Shown: positions 10,884-20,096 of the stretch, piece after piece
How positions within the stretch are numbered: the stretch's first letter is position 1
Layout of the letters: each line of letters opens with the position of its first letter
Source: Perkinsus olseni
Taxonomy: Eukaryota; Perkinsozoa; Perkinsida; Perkinsidae
Direction of reading: 5' to 3'
DNA: 25,480 nucleotides
NCBI GenBank assembly: GCA_013115135.1
Contig: JABANP010000642.1
Span: 1 to 25,480, forward strand
Made by a program: the position numbers and the translations under genes
The notes under the pieces: generated by a model
Database searches by the model: none
Told to the model about the DNA's origin: nothing
The model's input: the letters and a program-made list of their open reading frames with translations, nothing else

Positions 10884-11573
10884 ATGACCCCCTCATCGAC
10901 GAGAATGGATGAATCACCAAATGCTACACCACTGTCTCGTCCAAGTGATGACACTGATCATCATCATCACCATCACCGTCGAGTTATTCGAGAAGCGTTT
11001 CGCACCGGTGTCTGTGCCCCAAAGTTCAGAGCCATGTGGATCGGTTGGCTCATTATGTACATCAGTTTAGCCGTATTTATTGGCCTCTCTGGCGAAGGGT
11101 GGCCTATCTTAGTAGCCTATCTGCTGGCCTTCGGAGTCTTGCCTCCAATAGCAATAGTCAAGCGTGTTTCCAATATACAGAAGAGGGAGGCAGCGCTGAG
11201 AGATCAAGCCTGTCGCGACCGAGCAGAAGAGCTAGCTCATGATAAGCTCACGACTGAGAAGTGGTTGAAGGATAATTGCGAGACTATGATGGGAAATGAT
11301 CCACGGTGTATCTGTTACTGCAAGGATGAGTGCGCTATCTGCTTATCGGATTATCATCCTAGCGACGTACTTATTCTACTACCATGCCATCATATATACC
11401 ATCTACAGTGCATCAAGATGCTGTTAGATGCTCCCATGTCATACGAAGACAGCTGTCCCAGATGCCCACTCTGTCGTGCAAGACTCGGCGAAGTCCTGCT
11501 TCCTGAGAAATGCGTAGCCGGTGATGCTGTTGCCACTACGCCTACCACAAGTAATTCTGTACAACAAGTGTAA
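10884..11573 (+). CDS. RING-H2 membrane E3 ubiquitin ligase-like protein 2
   Basis: The protein has 229 aa with a true ATG and no intron needed. The N-terminus is Ser/Pro-rich and contains a natural run of six His (residues 26-31). Two membrane segments (about 51-69 and 74-92) end in the family motif LPPIAIV. A charged helix carries the linker WLKDNC, which is shared in form with genes 3 and 4. The RING-H2 spans residues 150-197: CAIC, CHHIYHLQC, CPLC, with all eight metal ligands present. The tail is short and Thr/Ser-rich. By family logic it is a membrane-anchored E3 ligase; the substrate is unknown. It lies in the same orientation as its neighbours. Confidence 0.8.
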   Translation: MTPSSTRMDESPNATPLSRPSDDTDHHHHHHRRVIREAFRTGVCAPKFRAMWIGWLIMYISLAVFIGLSGEGWPILVAYLLAFGVLPPIAIVKRVSNIQKREAALRDQACRDRAEELAHDKLTTEKWLKDNCETMMGNDPRCICYCKDECAICLSDYHPSDVLILLPCHHIYHLQCIKMLLDAPMSYEDSCPRCPLCRARLGEVLLPEKCVAGDAVATTPTTSNSVQQV

Positions 11574-12077
11574 AGCAGGCAAAATGGCTCCGATGCATTG
11601 ACTTTGTTTAATCTGCATGATATAGTGTAAAATTAGTAGGGCGGTGGCTGCTCACAGAGCTCCTCCCCTTTGATCTGTTCTCTCTACGGTATAATCATCA
11701 TCACCATTCACTTGTTTTCTTCTCCTGCTGAGCGGATGGGCTTCCGAAGAGAAGTCTTTGCGCAATTAAATTTTTCGCTCCTGATGTTCAGTAGTAGCAT
11801 CAGAAGGTGCGGGGCTCAACACTGCTTCTACTATTGAATTTGTAGAGTCGTAGTACTCACTTATCGTTCCTTAATGACTTATCTCATTCTACCTCCTATC
11901 GTATTTTTATCATTACCGTCGTCGTAGTGGTTGTACGTTGAGCATTTCAGTCTCAATGACGCTCACCCCGACATCGGACCATACTTTGTAGAATCGTGCT
12001 TGCGGCCTGCAGTTAGCAGTCGGCAGAGAACCCACACCAACTCTCCCACTATTCTGTCTTGTGTTGCTCTCTTGGAG
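11574..12077. other. intergenic spacer between RING-H2 genes 2 and 3
   Basis: T-rich noncoding stretch. The frame of gene 3 is open back to about 11931 but has no ATG before 12078, so that part is probably leader or chance open frame. Nothing else recognisable. Confidence 0.45.
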
Positions 12078-12167
12078 ATGCTGAAGTTTGTGTTCATCTC
12101 CCCAGTGACTTGGTTGCGAGGTCTAGTTTATTTGTGCTATCCGTACTCCCTCAGTTTATGTTTGTTG

Positions 12168-12968
12168 ATGGACACTCTGAAGGCATTAGTGAGACGGGAG
12201 ACGTACGCCCCAGCGCTTGAGAGACGCTTCCGTTTCATATGGTTACTTTATTTAATAATTTACGTTGTCATCGCGGCTGTTCTCATCATCATGGTGCAGT
12301 TTGACTATATCTTCTTTATTTACTGTACCGTGGCTGCTGTCATACCACCTCTGTTGATTATACGATATTGCTACAAGATTGAGAAGAGAGAAGAGGACGA
12401 AGACCGGGCCATAATACAAGCCCATCTCGATGGGACTGATGAGGCTGGTATAAGACGACGATGTCGTGCATGGCTGAGACATAGTTGCCGCAAGGTGGAT
12501 GGTTCGGAACCTACGCTGACTGGCAGGGTCTGTCCCATATGCCTAGGTGACTTCAGTGTTGGTGACAGGGTTTGGATACTGCCATGTCTTCATGCTTATC
12601 ATGTGCAATGCCTTGACATTATGCTTAAGGAGAGTAAACCAGAGCAAGGCAGGATCTTCAGATGCCCTATTTGCCGTGTTCAGCTGGGCATGGAGGATGA
12701 ACATCTTGCCGCCGCTGTCGCTAGTGATGGCCCCATTCGTTCCTTCATCATTAGCGGCGAAAACTCTGTAGTTGTGCCGCCGACCCCGACTGCACCTGTC
12801 GAGCAAAATGGAGAGGCTCCATGCAGTTCGGGCACCCAATTTATGACAGCAGAAGTACCAGATTCGAACGAGAATGGAGACGCTAACGCCTCCCAGGATC
12901 GCGATAGACGTAGAAGAAGCCGTACTGGATGTGTGGCCGCCGTGGCGAGAGGGAGCCTCGTGCTGTGA
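12168..12968 (+). CDS. RING-H2 membrane E3 ubiquitin ligase-like protein 3
   Basis: The protein has 266 aa from ATG 12168. An alternative ATG at 12078 gives 296 aa and adds a further hydrophobic stretch. The first membrane segment follows RRFRFIWLLYLIIY and the second ends in the family motif IPPLLII. A charged KIEKREEDEDR helix and the linker WLRHSC lead to the RING-H2 at residues 122-169: CPIC, CLHAYHVQC, CPIC, with all ligands present. The C-terminal tail is longer than in the paralogues, Thr/Pro/Glu-rich, and ends in a basic stretch (RDRRRRSR). The role is inferred as for the other copies. The start codon is the weak point; the conserved core is secure. Confidence 0.75.
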   Translation: MDTLKALVRRETYAPALERRFRFIWLLYLIIYVVIAAVLIIMVQFDYIFFIYCTVAAVIPPLLIIRYCYKIEKREEDEDRAIIQAHLDGTDEAGIRRRCRAWLRHSCRKVDGSEPTLTGRVCPICLGDFSVGDRVWILPCLHAYHVQCLDIMLKESKPEQGRIFRCPICRVQLGMEDEHLAAAVASDGPIRSFIISGENSVVVPPTPTAPVEQNGEAPCSSGTQFMTAEVPDSNENGDANASQDRDRRRRSRTGCVAAVARGSLVL

Positions 12969-13791
12969 CGACATTGCTGACGAGACGGACAAAACAATTG
13001 TATATTTCGTCTCCCTGATACCTGTCATCATTGAAGATGTTTTATAGGTCACTAGATCGTGGTTAGCGTCATTTGTCTCGTTTTTCTTCTGCTTTGCGTG
13101 TTGTTGTCTTCTTCCTGCGTCCTGCGGTGTCGCCATTGCTATGACCAGTGCGGATCGCTGGCGAACTCTCGCTCCTGGTATCTGCGACGTCTATCACCGC
13201 TCAGTATAGTATCACCATTCTTTTCCTTTATCATTCCTCTACCGGCTGAGTGTGTGCTTTGCAGCAGACGGAGACACGGTCTAAAGTGAGGGCCGGTGTC
13301 AAGAGATGAATTTATATGAGCTGGGGCTAACAATTGGAGCTGCTTGTGATGTGCAAAATGTGCAGAATCGTTCTTATGGCTTACGAAGTTCCCTTTCGAC
13401 ATGGTGCCCCTCGAGAGTACAGCCTACGCTTTAGTGATTACTGACATCCGTTTCTTCGCTGATATATATCCCCTTGCTTGCACTGTTATCTATCCTCTCT
13501 GCGGTAGCCCGTCATTCCCGGCATCTCGTCCAGGAGTCACGGGGCTCGATTATCCGCAGCCTTCCTTCTCATATACCCGGCTGTTGCTGTTAACCCCAGT
13601 GGGGTGACCCCACATCCAATGATGATCAAAGAATTCGAGACTTCACTTGGAGTCGCCTTTAAAGTAGTGTGGAATGACTGTTTCGTTCCTCCGTTTAGTG
13701 AACGGCGTTCACCTCTACCTCTCATCAAGTAATTTTGTGTTCGCTACAGCAAACGGGTGATATCGACATTTCGCAGCTCCCTTCTAACTTT
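12969..13791. other. intergenic spacer between RING-H2 genes 3 and 4
   Basis: Several short frames occur, none with an ATG plus recognisable content. A hydrophobic frame near 13059 starts only with GTG and is rejected. A CTACAG acceptor-like site at 13744-13749 leaves open the possibility that gene 4 has an upstream leader exon. Confidence 0.4.
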
Positions 13792-14398
13792 ATGTCATTC
13801 CGGCTCTCCAGAATCCATCCAGCCTTCCAACGCCGTTACCTGGGAATGTGGTTGGGCTGGATTGTGGCCTGTCCTTGCGCTGCCGTCGGCATCGTTATGT
13901 CAGCCCCTGGCCAAGGCTATGTGTTCCTCGTCTATGTTATACTCTGTGGTGTTGTACCTCCTCTACTCATTATGCAATACGCCCATAACGTCAAGGCTCG
14001 AGAGGAGCGCCGACAGCTCGAGAGTCTGAATAGGAGGCCTTTTCGGTCGAAAGTTGATGTTGACGACAAAGAAATCGCTGCCTTGCACAGGGAATGGGAT
14101 GAGTGGTTGAAGGAGAAATGTGAAGATATCCATGGCTCGGATCTCACGGGTGACGAAGAGCCATGCGCAATTTTGCCTGGTCGATTATACTTCCGATGAT
14201 GAGGTCGTGAGACTTCCGTGTGGACATGAGTATCATACTGACTGTATCCGTCTCATGTTCGACTCATTTCCTCGGAATGGTACGTTGTACCACAGATGCC
14301 CGTTGTGTCGGGTTGAAATCGGCCGGCTCGAGCAAGCGTCTTCTGAGAGTCCACATGACAGCGTGGATGTATCACCTCCGTCGCCAGTGTCGTCTTGA
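13792..14398 (+). pseudogene. RING-H2 paralogue 4, frameshifted inside the RING domain
   Basis: From ATG 13792 the frame carries the family core: RRYLGMWLGW, two membrane segments, VVPPLLIM, a REERR helix, and the linker WLKEKCEDIHG. It then enters the RING as PCAI and breaks: the T run at 14171-14174 has one T more than the family codons need, so the second Cys is lost and the frame stops at 14197-14199. The remaining RING (CLVDY..., CGHEYHTDC, CPLC) and tail continue in the next frame to the stop at 14396-14398. Apart from this single base the copy is intact and conserved. It is either a young pseudogene or an assembly or sequencing error in a homopolymer; a 4-nt intron is not plausible. 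Confidence 0.75.
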
Positions 14399-16850
14399 CA
14401 TTTTCAAAGGTGAATTACGGGCTCACCCTGAAGCATTTTTCAGCTCTTGTGGTGTGCGCCTCGATTCAGGGATTCATTTATCTTCTCTGCCAAAAGCTCT
14501 CTCCTTGTTTATTCTAGCGCCTTGGGGCTCGCGTTTGTTCACTGTAGACGGATGTCATCGTTCGTTGTCTGGTGGGCGTCCTCCAGCGTGCCCTTCGAAA
14601 CAACATTTTACATTTCGCCAGTTCAAACAAGTTATGTATTTCATTATGTATTTATAGTGCGAGAAAGCAACCGCCAGCGTAGAGTATCCGACTCGTAATT
14701 TTTTGATTACTCTATGCTATTCGTATTCTACAGCTCTTCGGGCTTATTGCATTGATTCACTGGTCTCGCATATCTTCCCTGAGAGTCACCTCTGATGGCG
14801 AGCATCCTTAGTCATTGTATGATGTAAAGTGAGTGTTCGACAGGGCAAATGATCTCAGCGTGAGTGCCCCTACTGGGGCTGTTGCAGCCGAGAAATTTCT
14901 CAATGGTAGCTTTCGGAAGACGTAGTGCGGTTGTGTTATCTGTAGTCAATCTCATGTTCGATGGCCGTGCATTGCTCATCAGTACGAATACTACCTAGAT
15001 AGATGACTGTAAAATTGAAGTTTAATAATGGGTGCAAGAGGACGGTGAATGGTTTGCCCTACTGAGCTGGGGCTCCCGCGCGTCGCCGGCGAAAATTAGA
15101 ATATCGAACTCTGTGCTCAAATTCCTGGAAGCTCGGTTTGTTGGCAAGGAAGTCCGTTGTACACGGGTCCTAACTCTCAAATTTACCTTATCACGAGGTG
15201 TGACCCCTCAGCAGCGTCGTGTCTTAGGGTTGGTCGCAGGATCGTATGAAGCGAACAAAAGGCTTCCGAATACCACCCTGTGTACTCCTTTGCGCGACTG
15301 AAACTTAGCCACAGTACACTGTATTGAAACGGAAGGACTAACAGCGGTGGCACGAGGAGGATCTCCAGGCGGTACGCTCATAGAAGAACTGACATACGTA
15401 GTGAAACATCAGACATTGACTGGACGATCACCTCAAAGAGATGACAACTGTCGATGTGTTTTGTTACATGTGTTGAGTACCACCAGTAGTTGAAAAGCTG
15501 TTGGCAGGAAATTGAGGATCTAGATTAGATCAAATGGCTATGAACAGTAAGCCTCGTATATCACTATAGAGACGCGGCCCGTCGAAGCTATCGTGACGGA
15601 TCAGCGGAAAGACCTGTTGTGCCTACTTTTGTCAATCCCGTGCTCACCCGTTGCTAAGCAGATACACGAAGCGCTCCTAGTCCTGAGGGACATCTAGATT
15701 CACTGGCAATCGAATGGAGCTACACTTCCATCACTTCGAAAGTTGAGTATACGGTGAACTTGAAGCTATACCGTTGCTGAAGCGTAGTGGGATAGCTGTA
15801 TCATGAGTGCAGTGATGAGTCGCTCTTTTAAGAATCCGAGATATTCCCAAACAGCTTGAGATGATGAAAGCTTAAGTGACCTCAAAAGCCGGCACACGCC
15901 CCGGCTAGCCTCCGGGTTTCGGGTTGAAAGGCGGCACGACTAAGGCTGAGACTTTAAGCCTCAGTCACAGTCCGTCTCAGAGATGAGAAGCTTAGCGTCA
16001 CTAAGCGTCACAGAAGCTGAGCAAACATCCTCACATTCCTGCTTCCTATTAACAAAAAACGCTTAACGCCGTTAATAGAAATGTTAGAAAGAGAGTAACC
16101 GATGATCCACGACAACGTAACAGTAACACGAAGCAGCCTACTAACGGGCACACTGGGCGCGTAACATACACAGTCCTTAAGGGCAATACTAATGACGTTA
16201 CAGCACATCACCACTCACAGGAAGACTATAGTATGCTGATTGACGAAATCAATGCTGCGCACGAGCGGCATCAATCAACGGCGTTGAACTTGCCGACTAC
16301 CGCAACTATCCTGCTACGCCCGAGACTAACGTCACAAGATGTTGAACACTAGAATGCCAAGAAACAGGCGACTACGATCTACGAAACGGGGAAGGACTGA
16401 ATATGATAGGCTCGTGACAGAATTAGTAGACGTCGCGATACTATGGGACACTGCCGGCCGACCAACTTAGGAACCGACTACCCATACAAGAGGTACTCGA
16501 TGAATCGGTACTCACAATCTTACATCTATTCACTACTAGCAGTATCGTTAAGAAAAAGGGGACAACTACACAAAGGAAACCAATAGGGGGATGATACTCA
16601 TGACTTATCCGTATGATCATCCACACTGTCAATGCCACTAGCCGTTCGCTATAGGTAGCTTGCAACAGGGAAACAAGACGCTAAATTCGTGCTGCAAAGA
16701 TACTCTTGCGTGACACTTCGACTCGCTCGTTAACGGTGATATCGAGGAGGATACCGAAAACCATATATGAGAGAACCTAGGACTGCGATAACTTCGCACA
16801 AACAGAGCGTCTCGTCACAACACTGCTGGCACCAAGCAGTAGTACAACTA
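14399..16850. other. long stretch with no supported gene
   Basis: I find no convincing coding region. A GTG-started frame at 15032-15301 and minus-strand frames at 16008-16214 and 16441-16665 show no family features. The right part may hold decayed 3' sequence of the minus-strand retroelement (RNase H/integrase would be expected here), but I cannot recognise it. Small inverted repeats occur at 15887-15906 (AGCCGG/CCGGCT) and 16046-16078. Confidence 0.45.
16046..16078. repeat. small inverted repeat
   Basis: CTATTAAC and GTTAATAG form perfect 8-bp arms around a 17-nt loop. It lies in noncoding sequence; the role is unknown. Confidence 0.5.
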
Positions 16851-16856
16851 CCGCAG

Positions 16857-17523
16857 TACCACATGAAGGTCTTTGCATACACTTCCCATGGCCTGCGTCT
16901 CATTTAGGTGAACCTCCTGGCCCGTGATGGCAGAGAACGCTATGCCCGCCATGGCACACACCTGTCCGCTGAGTGCAGCCGGACCAAAGGAGACACCAAA
17001 CACTACCTGTCAGAAAGGTAGGGTTTGCCGCATGTAGTGAGGGGTAGTTCCTTATTCAGGCGGCAACGATAAAATGCTTTACTCAAATCCAGAAAGGTCG
17101 CCGTGAACCCTCGTTTCCAGGCGAGGCGAGCGGCCATCGCAAGCTGGTACACATCATAACCGGAATACCTCGCAGCTGGTAAGACCCGATTCAACGCTCT
17201 TGCATCTGAACAGGGCCGTACCTTTGTAGATTTCCAGTCACCTTGTGCCAGAGGAAATGTAACAATAGGAGGGCCACTAGCTAAAGGTAATTGCGGCAAT
17301 TAAATTGCCCGTCAGGAGTTGGAGGCCGATCTCTCCACCATTTCTTGTCTAGGTACATGGAGATCTCCTTATGAAAGCTCTGCTGTTGACTCAGGGTGAG
17401 TTCACGGAGCTTCGAGAGAGAATAGTCCCCTTGTCGGATTGAACCCTGCTGGGAAGGAGGAGATGCAGTACTCTCATACCGTGGGTCCCAACTTGGGACT
17501 CCCAAGAGACCTCCCAACAACAA
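16857..17523 (-). pseudogene. degenerate reverse transcriptase of a Gag-Pol retroelement
   Basis: Reading leftward, the frame from 17523 carries a pre-RT region (LRELTLSQQQSFHKEI, then KKWWRDRPPTPDGQF). It shifts frame near 17281-17299 and continues into the RT core with KVRPCSDARALNR and FLDLSKAFYRCRL, the palm motif with the first catalytic Asp. It shifts frame again near 17000-17030 into VFGVSFGPAALSG, the FG..P motif. The expected Tyr-Ala-Asp-Asp box at 16857-16879 has lost one base and an Asp codon, so the catalytic pair is gone. At least three frame breaks make it non-functional. The motif style fits LTR-type (Ty3-like) polymerase, as does the protease to its right; the subclass is an inference. 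Element C separates this fragment from the protease. Confidence 0.7.
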
Positions 17524-17849
17524 GTCTGTTGTGGAGTGTCATGTACTTCAGGTTTCCGGAGTGGACGGAGGGAGGGTGTACCGCCATTCTTCCACGAGCG
17601 TTTCGTCCAGGGTATGTTCGGTGCCCAAGTGTTTCATCCACTGTTCATTTCGTCTCAAGTTTTTTCATCCGAGTTTCTTGTGCTCGTTGCGTCCAACATT
17701 TTTTCGTATTCGTTCGCTTCAACTACGATTCTTTCATATGCGGGCGTTTTATCGTGGAATGCTCTAAGATCGCTCGTTTGTCTTTCGATCTTTTCGTCTA
17801 AGGGTGATACCTCCACATATGGGTTTGTCCCAGAAAATGACACGCCCAT

Positions 17850-17901
17850 GGATAGAACTTGGGACCGTAAGTAATGTAGCCTGCCGCACTAACCTACTCA
17901 T
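17850..17901 (-). promoter_or_regulatory. tRNA-like module (box A/box B), left side of element C
   Basis: On the minus strand, ATGAGTAGGTTAG (box A region, complement of 17892-17901) and AGTTCTATCC (box B-like, complement of 17850-17859) are 42 nt apart, the spacing found in a real tRNA. Both boxes are degenerate and a complete cloverleaf is not present. It points outward toward the left array. It may be an internal RNA polymerase III promoter. Confidence 0.4.
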
Positions 17902-18096
17902 CAATATCACTCGACCATTCTGAACGATCCAAAACACACCTGTCGTATGGCTGCCCATTCACTTAGTCAAATGATGAGCTTCATCAACATATTGGCCATT
18001 GAATTCACTGTGTTCAACAACTACGAGGCCCAGGTCAGAGGGCTGAATGGGAGACTACGGGGGAACCCTGCGAACACACTCTGAGCGATAGAAACA

Positions 18097-18148
18097 GGTA
18101 AGTTGGTAGAGCTCTTGACTTCGAATCTGAAGGTCCCCGGTTCGATCC
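18097..18148 (+). promoter_or_regulatory. tRNA-like module (box A/box B), right side of element C
   Basis: GGTAAGTTGG (18097-18106) resembles the tRNA D-arm/box A, and GGTTCGATCC (18139-18148) is a perfect box B, starting 42 nt later as in tRNAs. The T-arm pairs at four of five positions, but the D-stem and acceptor stem do not form, so it is a tRNA derivative and not a working tRNA gene. It points rightward through the hairpin and right array. Confidence 0.55.
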
Positions 18149-18200
18149 CGAGGTGCGGAACAGGTGGGGCGAGGGAGGGTGGCCGGCGGCGGAGCCTCGC

Positions 18201-18257
18201 GGACAATATTGGACATATGTGGCGCCATGATGGCGCCACATATGTCCAAAATTGCCC
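18201..18257. repeat. 27-nt-arm hairpin of element C
   Basis: Arms 18201-18227 and 18231-18257 pair at 25 of 27 positions around a 3-nt loop. The core word GGACATATGTGGCGCCA is mirrored exactly. The base of the right arm reads as GGGCAATTTT on the reverse strand, the same word that opens the hairpins of A and B. Confidence 0.9.
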
Positions 18258-18533
18258 TGGACGAAACGAACATGGATGAATCGATTCACTGGTGTATGAA
18301 AAGTAGTGGATGAGGCGTTCTGGAAGAAACAATCGTTGTGAGAGCATGAATGGATGAAACGGCGTGGAAGAAAAGAATTGACCGAAAAGATCGTGGATGA
18401 ACCGGAGGTGGACGAACCGAGCTGGACCAAAGTAACGTGGACGACTCTAGGTGTACGAATCCGCTCATTAACGAAAAGATCGTGGACGGAACATACCATG
18501 GGCGAAACGTGTCAGTACGAATGGCGGTACCCC

Positions 18534-19270
18534 GCGGAGGGGGCCTTGATACCGTGAAGCTCCTGGGGGAGGCCGAGGTTGAAGCATCCGCTTGCTGAGA
18601 ATATCCAGAGCTCGCTGCTCTTGAGCTTCGATTTGCTCATCAAGACTTGATGATCAAGTCTGACAGAGAGGTTGAGAGGTGTGCTCTGATGTACCTCCGG
18701 GTCCCCCGGGATGTGGACTATGACTCCCAGATGTTGTATGTCAGTGTATGAGAGTAGAAGTCCAAGCCCCGATGGCAAGTGATCGACTAGACGTGCATCA
18801 ACAGCGAGGTGCTTGTCTGATCGCCAAGATGGTTTTAGTCGAATACGGGCTATCGTAGATGAAGTAGACTCTCCGTGAGTTGGGTCATTCACAGTGTCTA
18901 GATGAATAGGAGTCGTCTCTTGTTGGGCAAGCTCCAAGTGCTGCGCGCAGGTACGAGACAGGAGGGTATGAGAGCACATTGTATCCAAGCCCGCTCGAAG
19001 AAGAGACCACGGCTGGGAGGCGCTCGAGAGTGGGTTTGACACGAAGACTCTACGGATGCACAGCTGATCAGGGTTCAGTCCCACCATGCCCACAGTAACC
19101 ATACTAGAACTTAATTTACCCGTTGGATACGAAGATTTTGAGTTATTCTTCCTGCTCGCAATGAGCTTCTGGACTCTTTCATCAGTGCAATTACTGGCCT
19201 TTTATAGGGCAGAGCCGCAGAGTGAACAGAGTTTGTTCTTCCAACGTCTGTCAGACTCCTCTCGGGTTAT
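18534..19270 (-). pseudogene. degenerate zinc knuckle and retropepsin-like protease
   Basis: Reading leftward from the edge of element A, the frame has a CCHC knuckle at 19228-19187 (C-x2-C-x4-[His]-x4-C), in which the His codon has become TAA at 19204-19202. The same frame then continues without a break through MVTVGMVGLNPDQL to an aspartic-protease-like region: the active-site loop reads LDTMCSHTLLS near 18985-18955, where retropepsins usually have Asp-Thr/Ser-Gly, so the Gly is replaced by Met. The later DHLPSGLGLLLSY resembles the conserved segment before the protease flap end. The frame runs into the terminal repeat of element C. The order knuckle, protease, RT is that of an LTR-type Gag-Pol. 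Confidence 0.6.
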
Positions 19271-19278
19271 CGGTGAGG

Positions 19279-19570
19279 ATCGTTCAGTACAGTGACAATT
19301 CGTAGAAATTGCATTCGTACAAGCTTGATCCGTACAGTTTCCATACGTACAGTCTTGGGCCATACACTGACGACTCGTACAGTATCCAGCGGTATAGTTT
19401 CAGCTCATACACTGATAATCCGTACACTGACGATCCGTACAGTATCCAGCGGTACACTTCCAGTACGTACAGTGATAAGTCGTACAGTGATAAGTCGTAC
19501 AGTTCCGACTCGTACAGTTGAAACTCGTACAGTGTTATTTCGTACACCGAATTTTCGTACTTCTCGAAAT
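19279..19570. repeat. left 15-bp-period array of element A
   Basis: Units of the form CGTACAGTnnnnnnn, cleanest at 19465-19550 (CGTACAGTGATAAGT twice, then CGTACAGTTCCGACT and CGTACAGTTGAAACT). The constant part contains GTAC and is followed by a variable heptamer. Confidence 0.85.
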
Positions 19571-19582
19571 TTTCGTACAGCT

Positions 19583-19641
19583 GGGCAATTTTTTAATCAT
19601 TATTTTTGCGCCGCGCAAAAATAATGATTAACAAATTGCCC
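19583..19641. repeat. 28-nt-arm hairpin of element A
   Basis: Arms 19583-19610 and 19614-19641 pair at 27 of 28 positions around a 3-nt CCG loop. The arms begin GGGCAATTTT and hold T runs on both strands, which could stop an RNA polymerase III transcript coming from the adjacent minus-strand tRNA-like module. Confidence 0.9.
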
Positions 19642-19705
19642 GCGCGCGACCTCCCCCCCGCTCGTCAAGGACTCTGTCTCCATATTTCCTAATTGCCGAC
19701 TGTCG

Positions 19706-19757
19706 GGATTGATCCCGGGTGATCCGCTGAACAACAGGCACTCCTACCCCTACACCA
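19706..19757 (-). promoter_or_regulatory. tRNA-like module, minus strand, element A
   Basis: The minus strand reads TGGTGTAGGGGTAGGAG (good box A, from 19757) and GGATCAATCC (box B with one main mismatch, 19715-19706) at tRNA spacing. It points leftward into the hairpin and left array. Confidence 0.5.
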
Positions 19758-19978
19758 GTTTCGCGTTCGCGAGTTTCTAAACCTTAAAGACTGAAGCCTA
19801 CTGGACAGACAAATTTTTACCAGTTATTAGGTATGCACTATACTCTGGGTCTTTTAGGTTCGTGGTCTTAAGTGTGAGCCCATCTCATCGATAAATGTCA
19901 CGAGCTTAGTATTTCGGGACTAGTATCTACCCGAGGGTATTGGACCCTTTCGCCTTCGAGTTAAGGAATGGCTTTTCA

Positions 19979-20030
19979 GGCGAGTTGGTTAGGCCAACGA
20001 TTTTTCACACGTGTGGCACAGGTTCGAGAC
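19979..20030 (+). promoter_or_regulatory. tRNA-like module, plus strand, element A
   Basis: GGCGAGTTGGTTAGGCC (from 19979) forms a D-arm-like box A, and GGTTCGAGAC (20021-20030) matches box B; their starts are 42 nt apart, exactly as in tRNA. It points rightward into the right array. The anticodon and acceptor stems are not preserved. Confidence 0.5.
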
Positions 20031-20096
20031 TCCCTCGAAGAATTACAGCTATCGAAATAGCACCTGCACAAATTTGCCGCGATGTGTGTAAGGAGG

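Larger units (their letters stand above)
17574..18533. mobile_element. element C: array / divergent tRNA-like / hairpin / inverted array
   Basis: This is a 960-bp unit. The left end GGGTGTACCGCCATTC (17574-17589) is mirrored at the right by GAATGGCGGTACCCC (18519-18533); similarity continues inward for about 50 bp, so these are terminal inverted repeats. CGGAGGG lies at 17566-17572 and again at 18535-18541, a candidate 7-bp target-site duplication, though the area is G-rich. The left array (about 17590-17800) repeats TTCGTCCA/TTCATCCA words at roughly 15-bp spacing; the right array (about 18255-18500) carries the reverse complement GGATGAA/GGACGAA. Between them are two outward-facing tRNA-like modules and a hairpin. 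No protein is encoded. It sits between the protease and RT remnants. The overall plan matches elements A and B in the opposite orientation, although the sequence is different. Confidence 0.65.

Noticed and set aside
13059..13289. Hydrophobic frame between RING genes 3 and 4
   Set aside because: It has no ATG near the start, and T-rich DNA makes hydrophobic translations by chance.
15032..15301. Plus-strand frame of 89 codons
   Set aside because: It starts with GTG, has no family features and no splice partners; chance open frame in noncoding sequence is as likely.
18097..18170. Functional tRNA-Arg gene in element C
   Set aside because: Box B and spacing fit, but the D-stem and acceptor stem do not pair and the anticodon stem has a mismatch.
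19284..19624. Long open frames on both strands with Thr-Val-Arg or Tyr-Glu-Leu pentapeptide repeats (also 20005-20421, 22510-22841 and 23153-23593)
   Set aside because: They arise because the DNA array has a 15-bp period, so most frames stay open. Starts are arbitrary and no protein features are seen.
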